Counted from the first letter of the stretch, positions 37,711-47,013 are shown. The stretch: 64,000 nucleotides of DNA from Verrucomicrobiaceae bacterium (GCA_027489965.1 JAIXZA010000059.1:1-64000), one strand, 5' to 3'. The notes: a model not told the origin generated them from the letters alone. Program-made: numbers and translations.

Positions 37711-38439
37711 ATGACAAACCTCACTGAATCCACGATCATCGTCACTGGCGGCTCGCGCGGCTACGGCGCGGGCATCGCGGAGGCCTTTGTGAAGGCCGGG
37801 GCACGGGTCTGGATCACTGGGCGCGATGTTGAAAAGCTCACTGAAACGGCGCAACGCATCGGTGCCACACCCTTTGTCGCCGACGTAGCGGACGGAGCGG
37901 CCTGGGACCGGCTGATGGTCGAGGTGCTGGTTCAAACGGAGCGTCTCGATGTCTTGATTAACAATGCGGGTGAAGGTGTGAAGATCGGCCCAGCGTCTGA
38001 ACAGACAGATGCAGCCATCGCACAAAGCATCGCCAGCAATCTCACAGGTGCCATGCTCGGCTGCCGGCGAGCCGCTGCGATCATGCAAAAGCAAGGCAGC
38101 GGCCTCATCGTGAATATCGGCAGCGCCTGCTCCACGCATGCGTGGCCGGGTTGGAGCGTGTATTCGGCCGCGAAGGCCGGCTTGCTCATGTTCACGCGCT
38201 GCCTGCTCACCGAGTTGCGACCTCACGGAGTGCGCGTGACCTCCGTTTTGCCTTCCTGGGGCCAAACCGACTTCACCGAGGCCGCGAACCTCCCGCCACG
38301 CGATCCCTCCGTGCTCGCTCAATGCATCTCGCCCGCCGATCTCGGTCAACTCCTCGTTCAAACCGCCCAACTGCCCTCGCACCTCGTCGCCGAGGAGATC
38401 AAGCTTTGGCCGATGGTGCAACCGATGGCTCAACTTTAA
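37711..38439 (+). CDS. SDR family oxidoreductase
   Basis: A 242-residue short-chain dehydrogenase/reductase. The cofactor motif is TGGSRGYGAGIAEAF (residues 11-25), the central motif NNAGEG is near 88, and catalytic Ser, Tyr and Lys are in GSACSTHAWPGWSVYSAAKAG. GRD after the second strand (WITGRDVEK) suggests NADP preference. The substrate is unknown. With the IclR regulator and a pectate-lyase-like secreted protein next door, a role in sugar or uronate breakdown is plausible. The start is 16 bp before the end of the intergenic A/T-rich region and has no clear ribosome-binding site. Confidence 0.92.
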   Translation: MTNLTESTIIVTGGSRGYGAGIAEAFVKAGARVWITGRDVEKLTETAQRIGATPFVADVADGAAWDRLMVEVLVQTERLDVLINNAGEGVKIGPASEQTDAAIAQSIASNLTGAMLGCRRAAAIMQKQGSGLIVNIGSACSTHAWPGWSVYSAAKAGLLMFTRCLLTELRPHGVRVTSVLPSWGQTDFTEAANLPPRDPSVLAQCISPADLGQLLVQTAQLPSHLVAEEIKLWPMVQPMAQL

Positions 38440-38455
38440 CCCAACCCTGCCAAAC

Positions 38456-40603
38456 ATGCGTTTATTCATCCTTCTGGCCCTCGCGCCGCTGCTTCATGCT
38501 GCCGAGCATTCGATCAAACCCGGTGACAACCCGCAAGCGGTGATGGATCGCGCGGTGGCGGGCGACAAACTGATCTTTCTGCCCGGTGTGCATCAGCACG
38601 GCCTCACTAAGCACCACTCGATACTCTACGTGGAAAAATCGGTCCACATCGAGCTGAGCGAAGGTGCCACGCTGAAGCTCGCGGACGAGACGACGAAGCT
38701 CGAAGTCGAGCCCGAGATCACCACCGATCAGGACGCGGGCAAGAAGCTCGACGATTTGGAAATGGGCGGACGCTTTGACCTGATCAAGCCATGCATCTTC
38801 ACCATCAGGATCGACTCCGAAGGCGGAAAGGGCGGCGCAGACACCTTTGCCTGGGGCGTTTTTGAGAGCGCTGACAATCCACAAGGTACTGCCAAGTTAC
38901 CGCCATCCTCCAGTAAGTTCGCCGAGACGCCGCATCAGCGCGTGGCGATCACGGGCGACTGGCAGACGCTCGCCCATGGCGTGCAGATCCGCTTTGGTAG
39001 CAAGACCGGGCACAACAAGGGTAGCACTTGGTTTAGCACCTACGATGGTCCCGTCGCCTACGGCATCCGTGTCGGTTATGGACGCCAGCCGGACACCATC
39101 GAAAACGTGCGCATCACTGGCAAAGGCTCCATCGACATGAACGCCACGCACAACGTGCAGCCCGGCTTTCTCGTGAAGGACATCAATGCCTGCGTGCTCA
39201 TCCATGGTCGCGTGCGCGGCGTGCTGGTGGAAGGCATCACCATGATGGACACCAACCGCTCCGTGATGTGCTACGGCGAGCACACCGGCAAGTTCCTTGC
39301 TGGTGGCAAAACAGGGCCTGGCGAGTCTTTTGACGCCGAGGACATCACCATCCAGCGCACTCGAACGATCAATCCGAACGGTGCCGCCTACCTACTCGGT
39401 CATCCGTCGTTTCGCGGGCATCTGCGCAACGTGAAGTGCAATTACAACTACATGGAGACCGGCGTCACGAGCATCGAGCCGAACTTCAATCTCGATGGTT
39501 ACGAGGTCATCGGAAACGTCATCAAAAGCGGCGGCAGCGCCATTCATTGCTGGCGCTGCTCGCGCAACGGCTTCGTCATGGACAACCTGCGCATCGACGA
39601 TATCAAAGGCCAGCACGTCGTGCATCTCGGTGCTCCGCGCGGTTGGGAAAGCCCCGAGCCGCCTCTTCAGCGGAACGATCGCAACCTGCTGAGCGATCCC
39701 GTGCCGGACAGGAAAAGTGGCTTCGGCTTTAACCGAATCAGTCCTGACAATGCGGCTAAAGCCGCAACCACTTTTGGCCGCCGCATGCTCGTCAGCGACT
39801 ACGGCGGCAACAAGGTCGCCATCATTGCTGCCGATGGCCGCGTGGAGTGGGAGCATCCTGCCGAGAAGCCGCAGGACGTGTGGATGCTCGCGAATGGCAA
39901 TGTGCTCTTCAGTCATCTGCGAGGTGCTCGCGAGGTCACACTCGACCACAAAGTCGTCTGGAGCTATCGCGCTCCGGAAAAGACCGAGGTCCACGGCTGT
40001 CAGCCCTTGCCCGATGGTAACGTGATGGTCGTCGAGTGCGGCACGAAGCGACTCATTGAAGTCGGTCGCTATGGCCAGATCGTGCGCGAGATCGCCGTGC
40101 CGGTGAAAACGGCGAACACGCATGATCAAATGCGCGGCTGCCGTCGTGCCAAGGATGGCCGCTACCTCATCAGCGCCAAAGGCGACCGCGCCATCCTCGA
40201 ACTCAGCGCCGAAGGCAAACTCCTCCGCTCGATCAAAACGCCTGGCGATCCGCACGAAGTCCGCGAACTGCCCAACGGTCATCTCCTCATTGCCTGCGGC
40301 GAAGGCGAGGCCATGCTCGAACTCGACCGCGAAGGCAAAACCGTGTGGAAGCTCGGCACGCAGGAAGTGCCAAACAACCCGCTGCGCCTCATCAGCGGCT
40401 TCCAGCGCCTCCCTGATGGCCACACACTCGTCATCAACTGGCTCGGCCACGGCTACCTCGCCACCACCGCGCAGTTCTTCGAGCTCGATGAGCAAAAACG
40501 CATCGTCCGCCAGTTCACTGACCATGCCCGCTTCGTCAGCATCAACAAAGTCCAGCTCCTCGACGTTCCCGGCGATCCCGCGAAGGACGAGGTGTGGAGG
40601 TAA
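38456..40603 (+). CDS. Secreted beta-helix / beta-propeller fusion protein
   Basis: A 715-residue exported protein with signal peptide MRLFILLALAPLLHA. Residues about 20-410 form a right-handed parallel beta-helix of the pectate-lyase/GH28-like type (NPQAVMDRAVAGDKLIFLPG; VRITGKGSIDMNATHN; NYNYMETGVTSIEPNFNLDG). Residues about 440-710 are a PQQ/NHL-like propeller with repeated blades (GRVEWEHP, KVVWSYRAP, GKLLRSIKTPGDPHEVRELP, GKTVWKLG). The junction, about residues 420-440, is encoded by a 63-bp palindromic repeat. It starts 16 bp after the SDR gene, so the two form an operon. No certain catalytic residues were seen. Confidence 0.85.
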   Translation: MRLFILLALAPLLHAAEHSIKPGDNPQAVMDRAVAGDKLIFLPGVHQHGLTKHHSILYVEKSVHIELSEGATLKLADETTKLEVEPEITTDQDAGKKLDDLEMGGRFDLIKPCIFTIRIDSEGGKGGADTFAWGVFESADNPQGTAKLPPSSSKFAETPHQRVAITGDWQTLAHGVQIRFGSKTGHNKGSTWFSTYDGPVAYGIRVGYGRQPDTIENVRITGKGSIDMNATHNVQPGFLVKDINACVLIHGRVRGVLVEGITMMDTNRSVMCYGEHTGKFLAGGKTGPGESFDAEDITIQRTRTINPNGAAYLLGHPSFRGHLRNVKCNYNYMETGVTSIEPNFNLDGYEVIGNVIKSGGSAIHCWRCSRNGFVMDNLRIDDIKGQHVVHLGAPRGWESPEPPLQRNDRNLLSDPVPDRKSGFGFNRISPDNAAKAATTFGRRMLVSDYGGNKVAIIAADGRVEWEHPAEKPQDVWMLANGNVLFSHLRGAREVTLDHKVVWSYRAPEKTEVHGCQPLPDGNVMVVECGTKRLIEVGRYGQIVREIAVPVKTANTHDQMRGCRRAKDGRYLISAKGDRAILELSAEGKLLRSIKTPGDPHEVRELPNGHLLIACGEGEAMLELDREGKTVWKLGTQEVPNNPLRLISGFQRLPDGHTLVINWLGHGYLATTAQFFELDEQKRIVRQFTDHARFVSINKVQLLDVPGDPAKDEVWR
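39713..39775. repeat. 63-bp palindromic REP-like element inside coding sequence
   Basis: Left arm 39713-39736 and right arm 39752-39775 (24 nt each) pair at about 20 of 24 positions. The left arm starts AAAAGTGG and holds CGGCTTTA; the right arm holds GCGGCTAAAGCCGC and ends CCACTTTT. The 15-nt loop contains TCAGTCCTGA. The element is read in frame in the linker between the beta-helix and propeller domains. It looks like a dispersed palindromic repeat that inserted without breaking the gene. Confidence 0.75.
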
Positions 40604-40743
40604 CCCTCCCTGACTCGCTATGGTAGTTCGAGCTGCGTGAACAGTCGCTAATCGATCATTGAATTCCCCCAAGTAACGAAGCCTTAAATTGTGCGATTTG
40701 AGCCGAGCCTGAGCTCGAAAACGCGCCTCTTCTTGCCCATTAA

Positions 40744-41940
40744 TCACTCTTGATCCATCATCATTCCACTGTCCACCCAGCAGGCTAGATAGGGCCATTC
40801 GGCACCCTTTCGCCAGAGAGCAGCGAGAAACGGTTTATCGAAGGTGAAGCGCTTCGGCCATTCTGGAAGTGCCGCCATGGCCATTCCTTTTGGTAGTTCC
40901 ACTGATCCACCTGATCCACCCATGGCTTCAAAATCAGGCGGGACTTTGAAGATCATTTGGGTCATGGCACCTGCTTCATCTAACGAAAAATTGAGCATTT
41001 GCTGGGCTTCAACGATCTTCCAATGAATAATGAATGATGACTCAGGCACTGGTGCCCTCAAATACGTTTTGTTAATCAATTCGGCATGATCACACACCAA
41101 AGAGGCCTTTAGTTTAGGCATCCAAAAAGTATCATTTTGGTTTAGCTGATGGGTGTAGCGCCACCAACGTCCATCGTGCTGAAAAGCCCGCTGTGGTTTC
41201 ATCGGAGCCGAGATCGAGTCGCGTGCCCATTTGAGCAGCTCTCCCAGAGTCTTCATTCCTGGTTTCTGGATCAAAATCAGTCCGCCAACGCTCTCTTTAC
41301 CCTCTGGCATAAATGGCAGTCGAAGTACATGCCCACCCTTTAAATCATCCGCCAAGACGACCAACCCATTGCCGATTTGGCCTGCTTGAACATCGTGTGC
41401 GCCAAAGCCCCGAACCATGATTTTCTTACCATCGGCACAATGGAAAGCCCGCTCGCCACGATCTCTGTCAAAACCCACTGGAAACTTCGGAGCATGCGCG
41501 ATGCAACTCACAAATAAGGCTGATTTAAGCCTATAATGATTTATTCCAATCTGACCAGGCGGTCTAAATTCGCCGATCATTTTGGCGGCAAGTGGGCCGG
41601 CCTTTTTCTGAAGCTCAGCTCGGATCATTGCACGTCTTTCGGGTGAATCGTCACCACCATAGATCACGGTTCCTGGTGGAAATGTAGATGCCACATCCAC
41701 CTCAGCACCGTTCAAGACATCCGTGATCGGATCTGGCTCATCGAAATGGATCTTTTTGAGTCCATGATACAACCGCATCTGATCCCAACAGGCTTGCGCA
41801 GTAGGACTCCAAATCAAAGTTTGGCCCGGTTTCAATGACTCATTAGGATCAAGCGTCATCAAAATAGGCGGCTCCACAGCACCTAATGAACACAGCGGAA
41901 ACAAGATACTCAACAAATGCTGCAAGTAAGAACGCTTCAT
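40744..41940 (-). CDS. Secreted hypothetical protein
   Basis: A 398-residue protein with signal peptide MKRSYLQHLLSILFPLCSLGA (start at 41940). The mature part begins LMTLDPNESLKPGQTLIWSP and contains CWDQMRLYHGLKKIHFDE, GFGAHDVQAGQIGNGLVVLA and a C-terminal YLACWVDSGMMM. The layout recalls the serpin-like or Verrucomicrobia-specific secreted hypotheticals, but I cannot name a family. Codon use is more A/T-rich than in the preceding beta-helix gene. It stands alone between that gene and the ECF operon. Confidence 0.7.
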   Translation of the reverse strand: MKRSYLQHLLSILFPLCSLGAVEPPILMTLDPNESLKPGQTLIWSPTAQACWDQMRLYHGLKKIHFDEPDPITDVLNGAEVDVASTFPPGTVIYGGDDSPERRAMIRAELQKKAGPLAAKMIGEFRPPGQIGINHYRLKSALFVSCIAHAPKFPVGFDRDRGERAFHCADGKKIMVRGFGAHDVQAGQIGNGLVVLADDLKGGHVLRLPFMPEGKESVGGLILIQKPGMKTLGELLKWARDSISAPMKPQRAFQHDGRWWRYTHQLNQNDTFWMPKLKASLVCDHAELINKTYLRAPVPESSFIIHWKIVEAQQMLNFSLDEAGAMTQMIFKVPPDFEAMGGSGGSVELPKGMAMAALPEWPKRFTFDKPFLAALWRKGAEWPYLACWVDSGMMMDQE

Positions 41941-42055
41941 GATAGAAATCATGAGTGACAGGCACCCAAATGAAAAGACAAAAGTCCATTTTCATCGTGA
42001 GTCGTGATGAAGCAGGAAAAACAAACGGCGACCACACATTGAACGCCATCATCAG

Positions 42056-42433
42056 CTAAGGCTTTATAGCCTCGGGCGGGGCTTTCGGTCGGAGTTTTTC
42101 AAACGTTGCTTTTTGTTCGGGCGTTAGGTCTTGCTCGATATGGGTCAAGGTGCGACCGACGATCTGCCAAACGGAGACCAAAGCGCCTTTTCGCAAATCA
42201 CTTAGTTCGCTTACCGCTTTGTCGGTGTGAGCTTCGAAGAGCTGACGTTGGGCATCTGTGGGATGCAGTTTTTCCAGGCGCTTCATGGCGCTTTCTTTCC
42301 AGAAGGCTGGATTCTCTTTCTTCTTCTCAAAGGCCTTCATGGCCAGGACTCCGAAGACAAAACCGACGCCAAGACTGAAGCCAATGACGAGGGTAATAAG
42401 GCAGCCTGCCTTGGTTCTGCGGGTTGCGATCAT
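42056..42433 (-). CDS. Membrane-anchored CpxP/Spy-like small protein
   Basis: A 125-residue protein with an N-terminal transmembrane helix (CLITLVIGFSLGVGFVFGVLA). A helical periplasmic part follows, ending EQDLTPEQKATFEKLRP. The LTPEQKA-type motif and all-helical, charged layout resemble the heavy-metal-resistance/CpxP-Spy group of periplasmic sensors and chaperones. It overlaps the upstream small membrane gene by 4 bp and is the third gene of the ECF operon. It could be a sensory or anti-sigma accessory part. Confidence 0.65.
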   Translation of the reverse strand: MIATRRTKAGCLITLVIGFSLGVGFVFGVLAMKAFEKKKENPAFWKESAMKRLEKLHPTDAQRQLFEAHTDKAVSELSDLRKGALVSVWQIVGRTLTHIEQDLTPEQKATFEKLRPKAPPEAIKP

Positions 42434-42738
42434 AGCCAGGATGAAAAAGGTTCAGTGAGTGGGTTCACGGATAACGGGTTTTCTAAGGCCGGTGTCTCGA
42501 TGCGGAACTCATACCAATGAGCTGCCGCAAAGCTGGCGCTCACCAAAAACAAGAAGGCCGTAACAAACAGTGCTCGTAATCCGAGGACAGCAAATACCTC
42601 TGACCAAGCCTCTGTCGGTGCTTCATGGAAACGTGCCAGCAGTCGTGTGGTAAAACCATACGGCAATTCCATCGGTTCCGTTGGAGCTTGGCGGGCGGTT
42701 TGAATGCTGGTCTGCCAGCGTTGATCGAAGTTTTTCAT
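42430..42738 (-). CDS. Small single-pass membrane protein, putative anti-sigma factor
   Basis: A 102-residue protein with a cytoplasmic N-terminal segment (NFDQRWQTSIQTARQAP; PYGFTTRLLARFHEAP) and one transmembrane helix at about 50-72 (ALFVTAFLFLVSASFAAAHW), then a short periplasmic tail. Position and topology fit an anti-sigma factor for the ECF sigma gene it overlaps by 4 bp, and for the downstream CpxP-like gene it also overlaps by 4 bp. No zinc-binding anti-sigma motif is visible, so this role is inferred from the layout. Confidence 0.65.
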   Translation of the reverse strand: MKNFDQRWQTSIQTARQAPTEPMELPYGFTTRLLARFHEAPTEAWSEVFAVLGLRALFVTAFLFLVSASFAAAHWYEFRIETPALENPLSVNPLTEPFSSWL

Positions 42739-43331
42739 GAATCAGCAAAATCCTCCTTCATCCGTTCCTTGGCGATCTGCCGCAGTTTGTGCCTGGCCCG
42801 CATGGCCCGCATTTTGACCATGGGCCGAGTCCAGCCTGTGATCTGAGCGATCTCCTGGGTGCTGCGTTCTTCGAGATCCAACAAGGTCAACACCAGTCGA
42901 TCTGGCGGTGAAAGCTTTGCCAATAGCCGCATTACGACAGCCTTGGCATCCATGGAGCGACTGGTTGGCGCAGCGCTTTGCCCGTTCATCAGGAAGTCCA
43001 GCCATTCTGCCTCCCCAGCATTCAGATCGGTGAAGCGCCATTCGGGCCGTGCTTTCTCTGCCCGCAGGGCGTCTAGGCAAGTGCGTACGGTCAAACGGCT
43101 GACCCAATGCTCGAATGGAATGCCTGCGCGTTCTTGATAGTTGTCGAGCTTTTGCAGCAGCTTCAAAAAAACATCCTGCATCAAATCCTCCTCGCTCTCC
43201 CGCCGTGGCAGATGATTCCGCACCAGCCGCTGCACGAGTGGAGCGAGATGCAGGATCAGCGAGTTCGCTGCAGCCAGATCGCCACTGCGCACGCGTGAAA
43301 GGCAATCCTGCACAGCAAAGGTCTCGATCAT
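42735..43331 (-). CDS. ECF-type RNA polymerase sigma factor
   Basis: A 198-residue sigma-70 family ECF factor. Region 2 has the pattern LVRNHLPRRESEEDLMQDVF, LKLLQKLDNYQERAGIPFEH and WVSRLTVRTCLDALRAEKAR. Region 4 is LAKLSPPDRLVLTLLDLEER with the helix-turn-helix STQEIAQITGWTRPMVKMRAMRA split around EIAQ and RPMVK. It heads a three-gene operon with two small membrane proteins, joined by 4-bp overlaps, which suggests it responds to an envelope signal. Confidence 0.93.
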   Translation of the reverse strand: MIETFAVQDCLSRVRSGDLAAANSLILHLAPLVQRLVRNHLPRRESEEDLMQDVFLKLLQKLDNYQERAGIPFEHWVSRLTVRTCLDALRAEKARPEWRFTDLNAGEAEWLDFLMNGQSAAPTSRSMDAKAVVMRLLAKLSPPDRLVLTLLDLEERSTQEIAQITGWTRPMVKMRAMRARHKLRQIAKERMKEDFADS

Positions 43332-43410
43332 CTAGAGAGGAAAAGTTTATGGGAAAGCGTAACCACACACACCCTCAAACGCACGACAATAGCAGCCGGT
43401 AACAAAGAAA

Positions 43411-43438
43411 ACGGCGCCCTAGTTTCCCAGGACGCCGT
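43411..43438 (-). terminator. Terminator hairpin of first MFS gene
   Basis: The stem ACGGCGcCCT/AGGaCGCCGT pairs at 9 of 10 bases with an 8-nt loop. On the minus strand it is followed by TTTTCTTTG. It lies 26 bp downstream of the MFS stop at 43465. Confidence 0.7.
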
Positions 43439-43464
43439 GAAGTGTTAAGCTATCAGAAGTCGAT

Positions 43465-45015
43465 TTATTCGTCGATCTTCACCGTTTTGTAGCCACCAAT
43501 GCTCTTGAAGTAGAGGAACAAGAGCAGGTAGATCGCTGCCATCGTCATCGGGATGAAAGAATCCGCTTTGAGCGTCGCGCGGTCGCCTTTTTGGTCAGCG
43601 GTCACAACAGCCAATTGCTGTGGAGTCTTTTCCTTGGCTTCTTTAGCAGCAGCCAGCTTGGTGCCGTCGAGGCCAAAGGCTTCAGTCGCGGACAAATTCA
43701 GGAAGGCACTTGGCTTCTCAGCTTTGTATTCCGCATACAGAGCAGCGTCAGCTTTATTCAGTTCTTCACCGGCGAAGCGGTCTTTGCAGTAGCCCAAACC
43801 AGGGCCACCGATAAGACCTGCGGAGAGCATGCCAATGCCGCCCATGATGGACATAGCAACGGCACCTGTCTGCGGGTAACGGTCACCCACGACAGCCAAC
43901 ATGGTTGGCCAGAAGAAGGTTTTACCGACAGCATAGATACCAAGGGCCACAAGTGCTGTGCCGAAGGTCTGCATGCCACTGGCAAGGTTCAGACCCACGC
44001 AGGCGATGATGGAGCAGACCAACAGCAGGCCAATTGGGGACAGCTTGAGTGTTTTTTCGATCCAGTGAGCGCAGAAACGCAGACCGAACATGATCGCCGA
44101 GGTCCAGATGAAGAGATATTTACCTTGCTCGGAAGTGAACAAGTTACCTGTGATGTTCTGAATCCAGCCATCCGTACCAAGCTCAACAGCACCGACAAGG
44201 GCGTGTGTAACGAAGAGAACAAAAAGCAGAATCGAACCAATTGAGAACTTAGAGATCACACCAACGGCGATCAGAAGAATACCACCGATGCCATAACCAA
44301 TGATTTTGGCATTGTCTGGAGAGACCGCTTTGGCGATGTCACCAAAGAACAGAGCAAGAAGATAGCAAGCAACCAGAGCACCGAGGATACCCACTGGCTT
44401 GAACATTTGAACGAAGCTTGCGCCTTTTTCAGCCGCTTCAGATTTAGGGAACTTCTGGCCCATGAACATGATTGCATAAAGAACAGTCGGAACGAGGTAG
44501 AGTGCCAACTGGATCTTCCAACCAAGCTGCATCTTGTCATCAAGCACCCAACCAGCGATGGAACCAAGCACCATCCCTGCAGGCCATGAGGCATGGAGGA
44601 TATTCAGGTAATGGGTGCGGTTTTCTGGGAACAGTGTCGCGACCAGAGGATTGGCCACAGCTTCCAGAGTACCATTGGCATATGCAAAGATGAACATGCC
44701 CCAGAAAAGGAAGTTATAAGCATTGTCTGGCGTGCTGGCACCAAAGGTAACAAATGCCGAGAGAATGTGGCAGATCACGGCAAGGGCGACCAATTTACCG
44801 TAGCCGATTTTATCAACGATGAGGCCACCGAAGATGATGCCGAAACAGAAGCCTGAGAAACCAGCGCCACCGATGGCACCGAGTTGTGCTCCAGTGAAGC
44901 CGTATTCTTTGCCCCAGTTGTCGAAGATACCGCCGCGGATGGCAAAGCCAACGCCGGCAGCAAGGATGGCCATGAAGCCAGCCCAGAGGAGACGCATTCG
45001 ATTATTTTCGCTCAT
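43465..45015 (-). CDS. MFS transporter, FucP/FHS-like
   Basis: A 516-residue major facilitator with twelve predicted helices, first half starting [20 protein letters not shown]. The loop between helices 2 and 3 holds [14 protein letters not shown]. The pattern [20 protein letters not shown] is typical of fucose/galactose-proton symporter-like carriers. A cytoplasmic or periplasmic segment of about 100 residues (from about 405 to 495, rich in Ala/Lys/Glu) is inserted before the last helix. It is paralogous to the next gene upstream. The substrate, presumably a sugar, is unknown. Confidence 0.85.
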   Translation of the reverse strand: MSENNRMRLLWAGFMAILAAGVGFAIRGGIFDNWGKEYGFTGAQLGAIGGAGFSGFCFGIIFGGLIVDKIGYGKLVALAVICHILSAFVTFGASTPDNAYNFLFWGMFIFAYANGTLEAVANPLVATLFPENRTHYLNILHASWPAGMVLGSIAGWVLDDKMQLGWKIQLALYLVPTVLYAIMFMGQKFPKSEAAEKGASFVQMFKPVGILGALVACYLLALFFGDIAKAVSPDNAKIIGYGIGGILLIAVGVISKFSIGSILLFVLFVTHALVGAVELGTDGWIQNITGNLFTSEQGKYLFIWTSAIMFGLRFCAHWIEKTLKLSPIGLLLVCSIIACVGLNLASGMQTFGTALVALGIYAVGKTFFWPTMLAVVGDRYPQTGAVAMSIMGGIGMLSAGLIGGPGLGYCKDRFAGEELNKADAALYAEYKAEKPSAFLNLSATEAFGLDGTKLAAAKEAKEKTPQQLAVVTADQKGDRATLKADSFIPMTMAAIYLLLFLYFKSIGGYKTVKIDE

Positions 45016-45183
45016 AGATGATGTATTGTTAGTTGGATGGATCGGGATGGATGATGTGCCTCAATCGGAACCGCCAAAAAAGACATTCCCGATGAGCCTG
45101 CTGGTTTTAGTAGCCAACTAGAGGGGTGACAAGATAAAAATCACTGCCCTGCGAAGGTAAAAAATCACAATTCCATGAAAGAA

Positions 45184-46716
45184 TCAGTGATCCCCAATCT
45201 CCACGGGCTTGTAACCACCCCGACTGCGGAACCAAAGAAGCAGTCCCACATAGCAGACTAGCATGAAGCTTGGCAGGATCGCGATGGTCGTGAAAACACT
45301 GCGCTTGCTGGCTGCCTGAACGACTTCCAGTTCCTTACTCAGCTCAGTCGGCAACGCTTTAATCTTCTCCTGATCAAGCGTTGGCGCACTGCCAAAAATG
45401 CCGGGTTTTGATTCACCCTTCACTTGGGCATACAAAGCGGTGTGTTCAGTCGAAGTGAGACGCTTTTCCATGTCCAAATCCTGATTGTAGCCGATGTAGG
45501 GACTACCCAAAACGCCGAGGAAAAGAACACCGACAGCGGATACTCCGTTCAAGGTGAGTGCTCCACCTTTGGGAAACTGCTCAGAAGTCAGGCCAAGGGT
45601 CGTGCTCCAGAGGAAAGTTTTCCCAAGGGCATAAATCGTTGCTGCTCCGAGAATGGCCCAGCCAGTTGCATTCGAAAGCAACAATAACCCAATGATGGCG
45701 ATGACTGAACTGACGACCAACAAACCAATGGCCGAAAAACGATGGACAATTGGGCCAGCGTAGAATCGGAGCACCGTCATGATCACCGAAACATAAACAA
45801 AAATCCAAGTCGCGAAGTTGGGAAAATCAGGACCGCTGAGCTTCAAAAGCTCAGGCATCCAGCCGTCGGTACCTAGTTCCGTCGTCGCCAGCGGACCAAT
45901 GACCACCAGCACGACTAGGAACAACCAATTCCCCAAAGAACGAGTGTACAATCCCGCCAAAACACCCACCACTGCAGCAATGATGAACACCACGGTCCAT
46001 GAAGCCTCTTGATTGAGCATCTGCGCCATGGCTGGAGCAACGAGAGCGGTAATCATGAAGAAGCCAATGGCACCCACCTCTTTAAGCATGTCACGATAGC
46101 TCACTCCAGCTGCCACGCGCTCATTGACTGGGAAGGTGCGTGGTAGAATCAGCAGCGCATAGATAACCACTGGGATGAAGCAAAGCGCGAAACGAAACTG
46201 CCAAACGGCGCCGAAGAAAAGCTTCGTCTCTGGCAGAAGACCACAGAATAAGGCACCCAAAGCCAGCCCCGCAGGCCAGCCAGCATGGAGAATATTCAGC
46301 CACTTGGCTTTCTGCTTGTTAAAGACCGTCGCTACGACTGGATTGATAAAGGACTCAACCGTTCCATTGGCGACCGCAACGAGCAGCGTGCTCCAATAAA
46401 AGTCCTGATAACCTGAAGCTCTCAGAGTCAGCACCAAGGAAATGGTGTGACAAATGATCGCAAACAAAGCCACCGTTTTGTAGCCCACATAATCGATGAT
46501 TAGGCTAAAGAAGATGATGCTGATGGCAAAAGGCCACATGCCAGCGCCATTGATCGAACCCTTCTGTTGTTCCGAAAGATTAAAGCCATCCTGCAATAAA
46601 CCAATGGTATTAGCACGCACACCAAACACAAAAGAGGTGGCGACGAGGGCAACGAAGCAAGCCCAGAACAATTTCATGTCGGGCTGGGTGGAGGTGGGAG
46701 CAGTATCAGATTTCAT
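45184..46716 (-). CDS. MFS transporter, FucP/FHS-like (paralogue)
   Basis: A 510-residue major facilitator paralogous to the 43465-45015 gene and in tandem with it, 168 bp apart. Shared features are MKLFWACFVALVATSFVFGVRA, the loop FFSLIIDYVGYKTV, VAVANGTVESFINPVVATVF and LNILHAGWPAGLALG. The extra pre-final-helix loop here is about 75 residues long, and both proteins end with a GGYK[PT]V motif. Tandem duplication and divergence of substrate range is likely. Its promoter region is the 298-bp gap before the AsmA-like gene. Confidence 0.85.
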   Translation of the reverse strand: MKSDTAPTSTQPDMKLFWACFVALVATSFVFGVRANTIGLLQDGFNLSEQQKGSINGAGMWPFAISIIFFSLIIDYVGYKTVALFAIICHTISLVLTLRASGYQDFYWSTLLVAVANGTVESFINPVVATVFNKQKAKWLNILHAGWPAGLALGALFCGLLPETKLFFGAVWQFRFALCFIPVVIYALLILPRTFPVNERVAAGVSYRDMLKEVGAIGFFMITALVAPAMAQMLNQEASWTVVFIIAAVVGVLAGLYTRSLGNWLFLVVLVVIGPLATTELGTDGWMPELLKLSGPDFPNFATWIFVYVSVIMTVLRFYAGPIVHRFSAIGLLVVSSVIAIIGLLLLSNATGWAILGAATIYALGKTFLWSTTLGLTSEQFPKGGALTLNGVSAVGVLFLGVLGSPYIGYNQDLDMEKRLTSTEHTALYAQVKGESKPGIFGSAPTLDQEKIKALPTELSKELEVVQAASKRSVFTTIAILPSFMLVCYVGLLLWFRSRGGYKPVEIGDH

Positions 46717-47013
46717 AAGTCACAAAAAGCAGCCGCGATTACAGGGGAAACCCTGCCATGCGGCAAACTCTTTTTTAGCAATTCCAGGGATCAGCAATAC
46801 CGAGGCTACAGAATTCGATGCCACTGGTGGAGGCTCAACTCATTCAATTGAGGCTGACGAGGTTGCCTCGAACACAATCAAGAATTCAAAAGGTTATCGC
46901 ACAGAAGTGACCATTGGCATCATCTCTCCGGTGCGAAGTTACCCCAAACTTGTTCGAACCACACCCATGGAAGGCATTTGCCAGAGGAACCCATCTGCGG
47001 CTAACCTGAGTCC
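46717..47013. other. Intergenic gap, no gene seen
   Basis: This 297-bp stretch between the divergent MFS and AsmA-like genes has an open frame that merely continues antisense to the MFS gene. It has no start or family resemblance. GTTCGAACC at 46952-46960 is not part of a tRNA. Promoters for both flanking genes must lie here. Confidence 0.6.

Noticed and set aside
37624..38469. Upstream half of the long minus-strand frame that contains the IclR gene
   Set aside because: It is antisense to the complete SDR gene and shows no helix-turn-helix or other IclR feature; the SDR and IclR proteins both have full-length family matches.
39392..40798. Long minus-strand open frame across the beta-helix/propeller gene
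   Set aside because: It is the antisense shadow of a well-supported plus-strand gene in a G/C-rich region and contains no recognisable domain.
41849..42052. Small minus-strand frame of 67 codons upstream of the secreted hypothetical
   Set aside because: It overlaps the signal-peptide region of a real gene and has no recognisable feature or ribosome-binding site.
46952..46960. GTTCGAACC as a T-loop of a tRNA
   Set aside because: The flanking bases do not form a T-stem, acceptor or anticodon arm, and no cloverleaf could be drawn.
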